From Neorhizobium vignae (GTDB taxonomy: Bacteria > Pseudomonadota > Alphaproteobacteria > Rhizobiales > Rhizobiaceae), in assembly GCF_000732195.1 (NCBI RefSeq), contig NZ_JNNU01000006.1, positions 340,478-404,477 on the forward strand: 64,000 bases of DNA, read 5' to 3'. How positions within the stretch are numbered: the first letter of the stretch is position 1; every line of letters begins with the position of its first letter. Positions 52,133-63,689 of this stretch are shown here, piece by piece. The notes beneath the pieces are model-generated. The model saw only the letters and a list, made by a program, of their open reading frames with translations. It had not been told where the DNA came from and searched no databases. The position numbers and the translations under genes are program-made.

Positions 52133-54400
52133 ATGAGAGACCTGTCGGCAGGTCCGCGCGTTCTGTTGAAGCGGCTACGCGAGTTGATGGCGGAGCCGCT
52201 CGAGCCACAGGAGCGCCTTGACCGGATCGTCCGCCAGATCGCCAGCAACATGGTGGCCGAGGTCTGCTCGGTCTATGTGCTCCGCTCCGACGGCGTTCTC
52301 GAACTCTACGCCACCGAAGGCCTCAACAAGGAAGCCGTCCACACTTCGCAGCTGAAGATGGGCCAGGGCCTCGTCGGCACGATCGCCGCCTCCGCGCAGC
52401 CACTCAACCTTTCCGATGCTCAGGCGCATCCGGCGTTCCGCTACCTCCCGGAAACCGGCGAAGAAATCTACCATTCCTTCCTGGGCGTGCCGATTCTCCG
52501 GGCCGGCCGCACGCTCGGGGTTCTGGTCGTCCAGAACAAGGCGAGCCGCAACTATCGCGAGGACGAGGTCGAGGCGCTCGAAACCACGGCGATGGTGATC
52601 GCCGAGATGATCGCCACCGGCGAGCTCAAGAAGATCACCCGGCCGGGCCTCGAACTAGACCTCACGCGGGCCATCACCATCGATGCCGACGCCTATAACG
52701 AAGGCATCGGCCTTGGTCATGTGGTGCTGCACGAGCCGCGCATCGTCGTCACCAATCTTCTCAACGAAGATGCGGAGAAGGAAGTGACCCGGCTGGCGGA
52801 ATCGCTCGGGTCCTTGCGCATCTCCATCGACGACATGCTGTCGCGCCGCGAAGTATCCCAGGAGGGCGAGCATCGCGAGGTGCTCGAAACCTATCGGATG
52901 TTCGCCCACGACCAGGGCTGGGTTCGCCGCATGGAAGAGGCGATCCACAACGGCCTGACGGCGGAAGCCGCGGTCGAGAAGGTCCAGAGCGATACCAAGG
53001 CGCGGATGATGCGCCTGACCGATCCCTATCTGCGCGAGCGGATGCATGATTTCGACGACCTGGCCAATCGGCTTCTGCGCCAGCTGACCGGCTTTTCCGG
53101 CCGCGCCTTCGACGAAGGTTTCCCGACGGACGCCATCATTCTCGCCCGCGCCATGGGGGCCGCCGAACTGCTCGACTATCCGCGCGCCAGCCTGCGCGGC
53201 CTCGTGCTGGAAGACGGAGCGGTGACGAGCCACGTGGTGATCGTCGCGCGCGCCATGGGAATTCCGGTCGTCGGCCAGGCGGCAGGTGTCGTGGCGCTCG
53301 CCGAAAACGGCGATCCGATCATCATCGACGGCGACGATGGCCAGATCCATCTGCGGCCGGTTCTCGACCTGCAGAAGGCCTACGAGGAAAAGGTACGCCT
53401 GCGGGCCCGTCGGCAGGAACAGTTCAAGGCGCTTAAAGACGTCGAGCCGGTTACCAAGGACGGCAAGCGCATCAGCCTGCAGATGAATGCCGGACTGCTT
53501 GTGGACCTGCCGCAGCTTGCCGAGTCCGGCGCCGACGGCATCGGGCTCTTCCGCACCGAGTTGCAGTTCATGATCGCCTCGACCATGCCGAAGCTCGAGG
53601 AGCAGGAGAGTTTCTACCGCAACGTCATCAAGCAGGCGGCCGGGCGGCCGGTGACGTTCCGGACCCTCGATATCGGGGGCGACAAGGTCGTCTCCTATTT
53701 CCGTGCCCAGGAAGAAGAAAACCCGGCGCTCGGCTGGCGGGCGATCCGCCTGTCGCTGGACCGTCCCGGACTTCTGCGCACCCAGCTTCGGGCGCTGCTC
53801 AGGGCCTCCGCCGGAGCCGAGCTCAAGATGATGCTGCCGATGGTGACCGAGGTCTCGGAAATTCACGCGGTTCGCGAGTTGATGCAGAAGGAAGTGCAGC
53901 ATCTTTCGAAATTCGGCCACAGCCTGCCGCGCAAGCTGCAGTTCGGGGCAATGCTCGAAGTGCCGGCGCTGATGTGGCAGCTCGACGAGCTGATGGCGGA
54001 AGTGGACTTCGTTTCGGTCGGCTCCAACGACCTGTTCCAGTTCACCATGGCAGCCGACCGCGGCAATGCCCGGGTTTCCGATCGGTTCGACAATCTCGGC
54101 AAGCCGTTCCTGCGCATTCTGCGCGATATCGCGCGGGCCGGCGAACGGAACAAGACGGTGGTGACGCTGTGCGGCGAGATGGCGGGCAAGCCGCTCTCGG
54201 CCATGGCACTGCTCGGGGTCGGTTTCCGCTCGGTTTCCATGTCCCCGACCTCGATCGGGCCGGTCAAGGCGATGCTGCTCGGGCTTGACATCGACCAGCT
54301 GTCCGCTGAATTGAACACGGCGCTCGATGATATAAGGTCGCCGGAGCCGATCCGCGCGCTGCTTCTGCGGTTCGCCGAGGCTAACAATATCCCCGTCTAG
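52133..54400 (+). CDS. ptsP: Phosphoenolpyruvate-protein phosphotransferase, nitrogen PTS
   Basis: A 755-residue enzyme I of the nitrogen PTS. The N-terminal GAF domain spans about residues 20-160; the phosphohistidine region is EDGAVTSHVVIVARAMGIP (near residue 360), and the PEP-binding domain contains SGADGIGLFRTELQFM and VSVGSNDLFQFTMAADRGN. It phosphorylates NPr/IIA-Ntr and so links nitrogen and carbon status (GAF domain probably senses glutamine/2-oxoglutarate in rhizobia). lysC is just upstream and prfA follows 29 bases after it. Confidence 0.95.
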   Translation: MRDLSAGPRVLLKRLRELMAEPLEPQERLDRIVRQIASNMVAEVCSVYVLRSDGVLELYATEGLNKEAVHTSQLKMGQGLVGTIAASAQPLNLSDAQAHPAFRYLPETGEEIYHSFLGVPILRAGRTLGVLVVQNKASRNYREDEVEALETTAMVIAEMIATGELKKITRPGLELDLTRAITIDADAYNEGIGLGHVVLHEPRIVVTNLLNEDAEKEVTRLAESLGSLRISIDDMLSRREVSQEGEHREVLETYRMFAHDQGWVRRMEEAIHNGLTAEAAVEKVQSDTKARMMRLTDPYLRERMHDFDDLANRLLRQLTGFSGRAFDEGFPTDAIILARAMGAAELLDYPRASLRGLVLEDGAVTSHVVIVARAMGIPVVGQAAGVVALAENGDPIIIDGDDGQIHLRPVLDLQKAYEEKVRLRARRQEQFKALKDVEPVTKDGKRISLQMNAGLLVDLPQLAESGADGIGLFRTELQFMIASTMPKLEEQESFYRNVIKQAAGRPVTFRTLDIGGDKVVSYFRAQEEENPALGWRAIRLSLDRPGLLRTQLRALLRASAGAELKMMLPMVTEVSEIHAVRELMQKEVQHLSKFGHSLPRKLQFGAMLEVPALMWQLDELMAEVDFVSVGSNDLFQFTMAADRGNARVSDRFDNLGKPFLRILRDIARAGERNKTVVTLCGEMAGKPLSAMALLGVGFRSVSMSPTSIGPVKAMLLGLDIDQLSAELNTALDDIRSPEPIRALLLRFAEANNIPV

Positions 54401-54429
54401 CGGATAAAAAGAATAAACGGAGTTAGTGG

Positions 54430-55508
<1,079 letters not shown>

Positions 55509-55512
<4 letters not shown>

Positions 55513-56372
55513 CAATACTTTCCGCAGCCGTCGCGGATGCCAGGTCGCGGTTCTCCGCGGCGGGCCTGCCGGATGCGGCGATCGAGGCGCGGCTGCTGAT
55601 CGGCGGGTTGCTCGGGCTTTCCAGCACCGAAGTCTTCACCGGCGGCGAGCGGCTGCTGACAGAGGAGGAAACTTCCCGGATCTCGAACGCGGTCAAGCGC
55701 CGCTTGAAACGGGAGCCCGTACACCGCATATTGGGGTCACGTGAATTCCACGGCATGGAGCTCCTGATTTCGAAGGAAACGCTGGAGCCGCGACCGGACA
55801 CCGAAATCCTGGTGGATTCGATGCTCGCCTATGTGAGGCAGATTGTCGCAGGCAAGGGTTCGGCACGTATCCTCGATCTTGGAACAGGAACCGGCGCGAT
55901 CGTTTTGGCACTGCTGAAAGAGAGCCCGCAAGCTCAGGGTATCGGCAGCGATATTTCGGAGGACGCCCTGCAAACGGCGGCGCGGAACGCGGCGCGGCTG
56001 GGAATGTCCGAAAGATTTCAAGCGATCCGCAGCCACTGGTTCGACGCAATTTCCGGCCGGTTCGACATAATCGTGTCAAATCCGCCCTATATACGTAGCG
56101 ACGTTATCCCCGCATTGGACCCGGAAGTCCGGGATTTCGATCCGCTGACAGCGCTAGATGGAGGTCCGGATGGGCTCGAAGCCTATCGCGCGATTGCAGC
56201 GGGTGCAGGAGATTTCCTCGAAAAGGACGGCGTTATCGGCGTCGAGATCGGGTTCGATCAAAAGGAAACCGTGACCGCGATTTTCCGCGTCGCTGGCTTT
56301 ACGCCGGTGGAGGCGGTACGCGACTACGGCGACAATGATCGGGTTCTCGTATTTACCGTGAATCATCCTTGA
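55509..56372 (+). CDS. prmC: Release factor glutamine methyltransferase
   Basis: A 287-residue methyltransferase that modifies the GGQ Gln of RF1 and RF2. The catalytic NPPY lies in [12 protein letters not shown] near residue 190, and the SAM motif is [15 protein letters not shown]. The N-terminal helical domain is typical of PrmC/HemK. ATG overlaps the prfA stop (ATGA). It is the last gene before a 301-base gap leading to the DUF4167 gene. Confidence 0.94.
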
Positions 56373-56673
56373 TTTTGCAGGCAAAAGAAAAGGCTTGGAT
56401 TTCCGGAGGAAGCGGGATAGCTTGCATTTACGCACTGGGACGGCTGGGAATGAACAGCGATTCGTTCGGGTTACAGGGCAACCCTTTGATCCTTCTCTTT
56501 TCGAAGAGTTGCGAAGGTTGAACAATTCCCGGTGCGTGAATCAGTTAATTTGACTTTCACAAGCGGCAGGACGCTTTGATCGGCCTGTGCGCGGCACGCG
56601 AAGTCTTGTTCGGCTCTGTCCGACAGACCGCGTGGCCCCTTATCAGCGAAGACAGAGAATTGGTGAACGATAG
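56373..56673. other. 301-base gap between prmC and DUF4167 gene
   Basis: No gene visible. A weak CTCTT-TTCG-AAGAG hairpin at 56495-56508 could end the prmC transcript. TTGACT at 56550-56555 is the best -35 candidate for the DUF4167 gene but a clear -10 is absent (nearest CTTTGA at 56574-56579). I see nothing else. Confidence 0.4.
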
Positions 56674-57528
56674 ATGAGGCCAGGACAGCAGAACAAACGC
56701 GGTCGAGGTCGCGGCAGTAACAATAATAACAATAATGGCGGCGGCGGCGGTGGAAATAACAACTTCAACCGCAAGGGCGGCAATCCTCTTAGCCGCACCT
56801 ACGACAGCTCCGGACCGGATGTGAAGATCCGCGGGACCGCCCAGCATATCGCCGAAAAATATAGCCAACTCGGCCGCGACGCCCAGAGCTCCGGCGACCG
56901 CGTGATGGCCGAAAACTATCTCCAGCACGCCGAACATTATAATCGCATCATTGCCGCCGCACAGGCGCAGATGCAGGATCGGTTCCAGCACGACAATCGC
57001 GGTGAGTATCAGGATCGGGACGGCAACGTTCAGGATCAGGACGACATGGACAACAGCGATGGCGAGGACAACGGTTTCTCGCAGCAGCCATCCATGGACG
57101 AGGCTCCGCAACCGCAGGCCCAGCAACAGCAGCCGCGCCGGGAGCAGCCCCGGGAACAGCGCGAGCCTCGCGAGCAGCGGGAACCCCGTGAACAACGCGA
57201 GCCCCGCGAACAGCGTGATCAGCAGCGCGAACGTCCCCGCCGCGAAAATCGTCCGGAACAGCCGGCCGTCGCAGCGGTTCCGGCCCAGGTCGCAGCACCT
57301 CAGCCGGTCGCTCCGGTCATCGACGGTTCCGGCCCGCAGCCGGTAATCGAAGGCACGCCTGCCGAAGTGGCCGTCGAGGAAGAAGCACAGGCAGAAGCCG
57401 CTCCGCGCCGTCGTCGCGCTGCCGGCAGCCGCCCGCGTCGTCCGCGTCGTGGCGAAGGCGCCGGTGAAGAGGGTGGTTCCGAAGGCGAAGCCTCGCAGCC
57501 GACCCTGGCTGATGCTGCTTCGGAATAA
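56674..57528 (+). CDS. DUF4167-family disordered protein
   Basis: A 284-residue protein starting MRPGQQNKRGRGR, then poly-Asn and Gly runs (about 15-28), the conserved DUF4167 core (PLSRTYDSSGPDVKIRGTAQ, HIAEKYSQLGRDAQSSGDRVMAENYLQHAEHYNRI, residues 38-98), and a disordered tail with six-residue-like repeats of REQREP followed by Ala/Pro and Arg-rich patches. Function unknown; the Asn/Gly/Arg composition suggests RNA association, an inference. It follows prfA-prmC as in related genomes. Confidence 0.88.
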   Translation: MRPGQQNKRGRGRGSNNNNNNGGGGGGNNNFNRKGGNPLSRTYDSSGPDVKIRGTAQHIAEKYSQLGRDAQSSGDRVMAENYLQHAEHYNRIIAAAQAQMQDRFQHDNRGEYQDRDGNVQDQDDMDNSDGEDNGFSQQPSMDEAPQPQAQQQQPRREQPREQREPREQREPREQREPREQRDQQRERPRRENRPEQPAVAAVPAQVAAPQPVAPVIDGSGPQPVIEGTPAEVAVEEEAQAEAAPRRRRAAGSRPRRPRRGEGAGEEGGSEGEASQPTLADAASE

Positions 57529-57556
57529 GCTCCACGGGTTGGAATAACGAGATCAA

Positions 57557-57588
57557 GAAGGCCGCTCGGGAAACCGGGCGGCCTTTTC
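57557..57588 (+). terminator. Intrinsic terminator after the DUF4167 gene
   Basis: AAGGCCGCTCGG, loop GAAA, CCGGGCGGCCTT then TTCC form a 12-pair stem (one G-T pair) with a T-rich tail. It also lies past the stop codon of the convergent DAHP synthase gene on the other strand. Confidence 0.85.
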
Positions 57589-57609
57589 CGTGAGGAAAGC
57601 CCTTCCGCT

Positions 57610-58686
57610 TCAGGATCGAGACTGGCGCCGATCGCGAACGGAGCGGGCAAGCTCTTCGAGCACCAGGACCGATCTCTCCCAGTCGATGCAGCCATCGGTA
57701 ATGCTCTGGCCATAAACAAGAGGCTTGCCGGGTACCAGATCCTGGCGGCCTCCGACGATATTGCTCTCGATCATCATGCCCTTGATGCCCATGTCGCCGG
57801 CTGCAATCTGCGTCGCGACGTTTTTGACGACCAGCGGCTGGTTCATCGGATCCTTGCCGCTGTTGGCGTGGCTGGCATCGATGAGGATGCGCGGCTCCAA
57901 ACCGCGTTTCGCCGCGTCCCTTGACACGGCCTCGACGTCGGCCGCCTCGTAGTTCGGCCGCTTGCCGCCGCGAAGGATGACGTGGCAATCTTCATTGCCG
58001 GTCGTCGTGGCAATCGCGGCCCGGCCGTCCTTGGTCACCGCCGGAAAATGGTGCGTCTGCGAGGCGGCCAGTATTGCATCGAGTGCAACTGCGACGCCTC
58101 CGTCGGTGCCGTTCTTGAAGCCGATCGGGCAGGAGAGGCCGGATGCCAGCTGGCGATGCACCTGGCTTTCGGTCGTCCGCGCGCCGATCGCCCCCCAGCT
58201 GACGAGGTCGGCGATATATTGCGGGGTGATCGTATCGAGGAATTCGCAGCCGGCCGGAAGGCCCGTCGCATTGATGTCCAGAAGAAGCTGCCGGGCAATC
58301 CTCAAGCCCTCTTCGATGCGGTAGCTGCCATCGAGATGCGGGTCGTTCATCAGGCCCTTCCAGCCGACGGTGGTGCGCGGCTTTTCGAAATAGACGCGCA
58401 TGATGATTTCGAGATCGCCACCGAAACGTCGTCGCTGTTCTTCCAGCCGGGCTGCATAGTCCCGCGCGGCAATCGGGTCATGGATGGAGCAGGGGCCGAT
58501 GACGACGATCAGCCGGTCGTCCTCGCCGTGCAGTATGCGGTGGACCGTGTCACGCGTGCGGGTCACGGTCTCGGTAACCGCGTCGTTGCGCGGAATTTCG
58601 GCGATGATGTCGGCGGGGATAGTCAGCGGCGTGATCTCGACGATGCGGCGATCGTCGACAGTATTGGCGGGAGTGGCATTCGGCAC
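57610..58686 (-). CDS. Class I 3-deoxy-7-phosphoheptulonate (DAHP) synthase
   Basis: A 358-residue enzyme making DAHP from PEP and erythrose 4-phosphate, the first step of the shikimate pathway. It is the E. coli AroF/G/H type: VIGPCSIHDPIAARDYA near residues 65-81, MRVYFEKPRTTVGWKGLMNDP, and ILIDASHANSGKDP near the C-terminus. Many rhizobia mainly use the class II enzyme, so this may be a second isozyme. Transcribed leftward from a leader with a Phe/Tyr-rich peptide and terminator (58724-58853), which fits control by aromatic amino acid supply. Residues for Phe or Tyr feedback cannot be judged here. Confidence 0.93.
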   Translation of the reverse strand: MPNATPANTVDDRRIVEITPLTIPADIIAEIPRNDAVTETVTRTRDTVHRILHGEDDRLIVVIGPCSIHDPIAARDYAARLEEQRRRFGGDLEIIMRVYFEKPRTTVGWKGLMNDPHLDGSYRIEEGLRIARQLLLDINATGLPAGCEFLDTITPQYIADLVSWGAIGARTTESQVHRQLASGLSCPIGFKNGTDGGVAVALDAILAASQTHHFPAVTKDGRAAIATTTGNEDCHVILRGGKRPNYEAADVEAVSRDAAKRGLEPRILIDASHANSGKDPMNQPLVVKNVATQIAAGDMGIKGMMIESNIVGGRQDLVPGKPLVYGQSITDGCIDWERSVLVLEELARSVRDRRQSRS

Positions 58687-58723
58687 GGGTATGGCTCCTG
58701 TTTGGTCCTACCGTGCGGAATTG

Positions 58724-58812
58724 AAAAAGCCGCCAGGTGGACTAGCGGCTTGAGGGAATGTCGTTGCGTCGAATTCAGCTACGCACGGACCCGCATCCGC
58801 TGGGAAAAGCGG
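58724..58812 (-). promoter_or_regulatory. Transcription attenuator of the DAHP synthase gene
   Basis: Read on the minus strand, AAGCCGC (58751-58745) pairs with GCGGCTT (58733-58727), and the T run at 58728-58724 completes an intrinsic terminator about 38 bases before the DAHP synthase start. CCGCT at 58812-58808 (region 1, in leader codons 14-16) pairs with AGCGG at 58801-58797 (region 2). Region 2 can instead pair with CCGCT at 58748-58744 (region 3), which is part of the terminator stem. So 1:2 plus 3:4 and 2:3 are mutually exclusive, as in classical attenuators. Confidence 0.75.
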
Positions 58813-58853
58813 TAGCTATAAAATCGCGAGGCGTAGGCGGACGTGAAAGACAT
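58779..58853 (-). CDS. Aromatic-amino-acid-rich leader peptide
   Basis: A 24-codon frame beginning MSFTSAYASRFYSYRF and ending QRMRVRA, TAG at 58781-58779. Six of its first 16 residues are Phe or Tyr (3, 7, 11, 12, 14, 16), with a cluster at 11-16 (FYSYRF) that overlaps region 1 of the hairpin set. It is therefore read as an attenuation leader for the DAHP synthase downstream. No Trp codon is present, so Phe and Tyr would be the sensed amino acids. There is no strong ribosome-binding site; the predicted transcript start falls at or near the ATG. Confidence 0.7.
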   Translation of the reverse strand: MSFTSAYASRFYSYRFSQRMRVRA

Positions 58854-58859
58854 GGGGTT

Positions 58860-58888
58860 TCTGTATTCGCTCGATTGTGGATTGTCAC
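58860..58888 (-). promoter_or_regulatory. Candidate promoter of the attenuator leader
   Basis: On the minus strand, GTGACA (58888-58883) and TACAGA (58865-58860) are 17 bases apart, predicting a start close to 58853, the first base of the leader ATG. The -10 match is modest, so this is a weak to moderate call; if right, the leader peptide message would be leaderless. Confidence 0.35.
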
Positions 58889-58936
58889 GCGGAAAATTCG
58901 TGAGGTTTCCGCCCGCAGATTTTGACCGTCTGAACA

Positions 58937-58965
58937 CTTTAAACACGAGAATCCGCTTACCATAT
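58937..58965 (+). promoter_or_regulatory. Possible heat-shock type promoter of clpB
   Basis: CTTTAA (58937-58942) and CCATAT (58960-58965) are 17 bases apart and resemble the RpoH -35 CTTGAA and -10 CCCATAT-like elements of alphaproteobacteria. It is about 100 bases before the clpB start. Suggestive only. Confidence 0.3.
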
Positions 58966-59069
58966 CTCAAACAACGCCGAGACTTCGGCAGGGCTCGCCT
59001 TTGAGGGAGCTCAATCTCAATCATCGGTCCGTGCCTTATCAAGGGCGGGTCGATCACTGGAGGTGTCAG

Positions 59070-61670
<2,601 letters not shown>

Positions 61671-61694
61671 GCAGAACCGAACGTTGAGAAGCAG

Positions 61695-61720
61695 AATGGC
61701 GGCTTCGGCCGCCATTTTTG
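61695..61720 (+). terminator. Intrinsic terminator after clpB
   Basis: AATGGCGGC (61695-61703), loop TTCG, GCCGCCATT (61708-61716) followed by TTTG form a perfect nine-pair stem with a T run, 24 bases after the clpB stop. It lies 28 bases beyond the stop of the convergent M23 peptidase gene on the other strand, so it may serve both. Confidence 0.92.
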
Positions 61721-61748
61721 TTCGTTCCCGGCTGGTGCGGGAAAGGCC

Positions 61749-63689
61749 TCAGCGGCTGGCGACCTCATCGGCGGACTGAGTGTTGAGGAGCGTATCGATC
61801 CGCTTGCGTTCCTCTTCGAAACGGGCGAGCGTCTTGCCGGTCAGCGAATTGCCGCCCGGCAGGCGGATCTTCATCGCATCGACCTTGGTGCCGTTGACGA
61901 TCAGCTCGTAATGAAGGTGGGCGCCGGTCGATTGGCCGGTGGAGCCGACATAACCGATCACCTGGCCCTGGGTGACCTTGGCACCTTCGCGAACACCTGG
62001 CGCGATGGCGCTCTGGTGATTGTAGGAGGAGACGTAGCCGTTGGCGTGACGGATGAGCGTCTGGTTGCCGTAACCGCCTGAATCCCAGCCGGCCTTTTCG
62101 ACGACGCCGTTGCCCGTGGCGATGATAGGCGTGCCGCGTGGGGCGGCCCAGTCGGTGCCGGTATGCATGCGGGAATAACCGAGCAGCGGGTGGCCGCGCA
62201 TACCGAAGCCGGAGGTCATGCGGCCGTTCGGAAGCGGGTTGCGCAGCAGGAACTGCCGGATGCTCTTGCCGTCCTCGTCGAAATAATCGACCGAATTGTC
62301 GTCGGGGTTCTGGAAGCGGTAGAAGCGGCTCGTCGTGTCGCCGAACCGGGCGTTCACGTAAAGCAGTTGGGAATCCTTGTTCGCCTGGCCTTTTTCGTCG
62401 GCGACCGAGAAGAAGGCCTCGATCTTGTCCGTCGGCTTCAGCTGGGCCTGCAGATCGACATTGCTGGCAAGCAGTTTTACCAGCGTGCCGGTCATCTCCT
62501 TGCTCATGCCGTAGGAGAGGGCCGCCCGGTAGATGCCGTCGTAGACGCGCGGCAGTTCGCGACCGGCGAGGATTTGCGCCGGCTGTTCGCTGAAGGCCGA
62601 GGCGACCGCATCCAGCATCGGCGGCTCCTGGCCGTCCACAAAGCGGCCGCGATCGTCGAGAGCGACGGTTACCCGGTGGTCGCCACGCCGATAGAGGCTT
62701 GCACGGACGACGAGGACCATGTCGCCTTCCTGGATGACGCCGATGCGCAGCACGTCGCCGACGGCAAGGTCGGCCTCGCCGAGGCGGGATTGCAGGTAGC
62801 CGGAAATCTCGCGCGCCTTGCCTTCCGGATAACCGACCTCGGTCATCGCCTGGCTGACCGTCTCGGCCTTGCGTATTGGGATGATGTCGTCGGCATATTC
62901 GCGGGTGCGGGCGTTGATCGCCTCAGGCGTCGAAACCGAGATGTTCTCCTCGACGACGCGGGCCGACAGGCCGGCGGTGATATCGAGACCGCCGCCATCC
63001 TCCTTCGACGAGAAGCGCTGCGGGTCGACATAATAGAGCGCCGAAAGCTGGCTGTTGCCGTCGGTGAGCACCGAGCCGTTGGAGCGGACGTTTTCTTCGA
63101 CCTCCTCCAGCGTCATCGCCTGCGCGAAGGCATACATGCTGCCCTTGATGGGGAAGGCCACGGTCTGGAGGCTGACCTCGGACTCGACGTTCGAGCCGTA
63201 GATGACACCGGCACGCGCGGCAGGCGGCGGCGGGGTCTCGCTCGACGAGAAGATCGTCATCGGGTCGAAGTTCGGGTAATCTTCCTGCGCCACGTGGTTT
63301 GCGGCAAGATTCATCTTCACATGTGCGAAAGGCTTGCGGCGGACGACTTCCTTATTACCCTCGTGCACGACCGTCGAGACTTCCATCACCTTCCGATCGG
63401 TCGGCATGGCGACGATATTGCTGCCGAGCAGCCGCTTGCCGCGCGAGGCGGCATCGGCGTCGTTCGTGGGGATGGAGGCGGAGGCTTCGGCCGGGATCGC
63501 AAGCTGCTGCCGGCCGTCGAGCGCGGCAAACAAAGCAACGCCCATCAGGATGGAAGATGTAATGCCGGTGAGGAAGGTGCCGGACAGCCAACGCAGCGAA
63601 ATCTCACGTCGATCCGGAGCACGACGGCCGTCGGCGAGGATCGGCGGTTCGTTACCGAGCGAGCGGATCATGCTGCGGGCCGTCATCAT
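61749..63689 (-). CDS. M23-family peptidase with a membrane anchor (LytM-type)
   Basis: A 646-residue protein with one N-terminal membrane segment (about residues 34-58), a long middle part of repeated soluble domains, and a C-terminal LytM/M23 domain from about residue 490. Zn and catalytic residues are visible in RMHTGTDWAAPRGTPI (His and Asp) and GAHLHYELIVNG (His-x-His). All four look intact, so it may be an active peptidoglycan endopeptidase rather than a catalytically dead regulator. The start is uncertain (ATGATG at 63689, weak ribosome-binding site). Confidence 0.88.
   Translation of the reverse strand: MMTARSMIRSLGNEPPILADGRRAPDRREISLRWLSGTFLTGITSSILMGVALFAALDGRQQLAIPAEASASIPTNDADAASRGKRLLGSNIVAMPTDRKVMEVSTVVHEGNKEVVRRKPFAHVKMNLAANHVAQEDYPNFDPMTIFSSSETPPPPAARAGVIYGSNVESEVSLQTVAFPIKGSMYAFAQAMTLEEVEENVRSNGSVLTDGNSQLSALYYVDPQRFSSKEDGGGLDITAGLSARVVEENISVSTPEAINARTREYADDIIPIRKAETVSQAMTEVGYPEGKAREISGYLQSRLGEADLAVGDVLRIGVIQEGDMVLVVRASLYRRGDHRVTVALDDRGRFVDGQEPPMLDAVASAFSEQPAQILAGRELPRVYDGIYRAALSYGMSKEMTGTLVKLLASNVDLQAQLKPTDKIEAFFSVADEKGQANKDSQLLYVNARFGDTTSRFYRFQNPDDNSVDYFDEDGKSIRQFLLRNPLPNGRMTSGFGMRGHPLLGYSRMHTGTDWAAPRGTPIIATGNGVVEKAGWDSGGYGNQTLIRHANGYVSSYNHQSAIAPGVREGAKVTQGQVIGYVGSTGQSTGAHLHYELIVNGTKVDAMKIRLPGGNSLTGKTLARFEEERKRIDTLLNTQSADEVASR

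Noticed and set aside
58775..58963. 62-residue frame overlapping the attenuator in another frame
   Set aside because: The 24-codon frame with the aromatic cluster fits the hairpins; this other frame has no comparable features.
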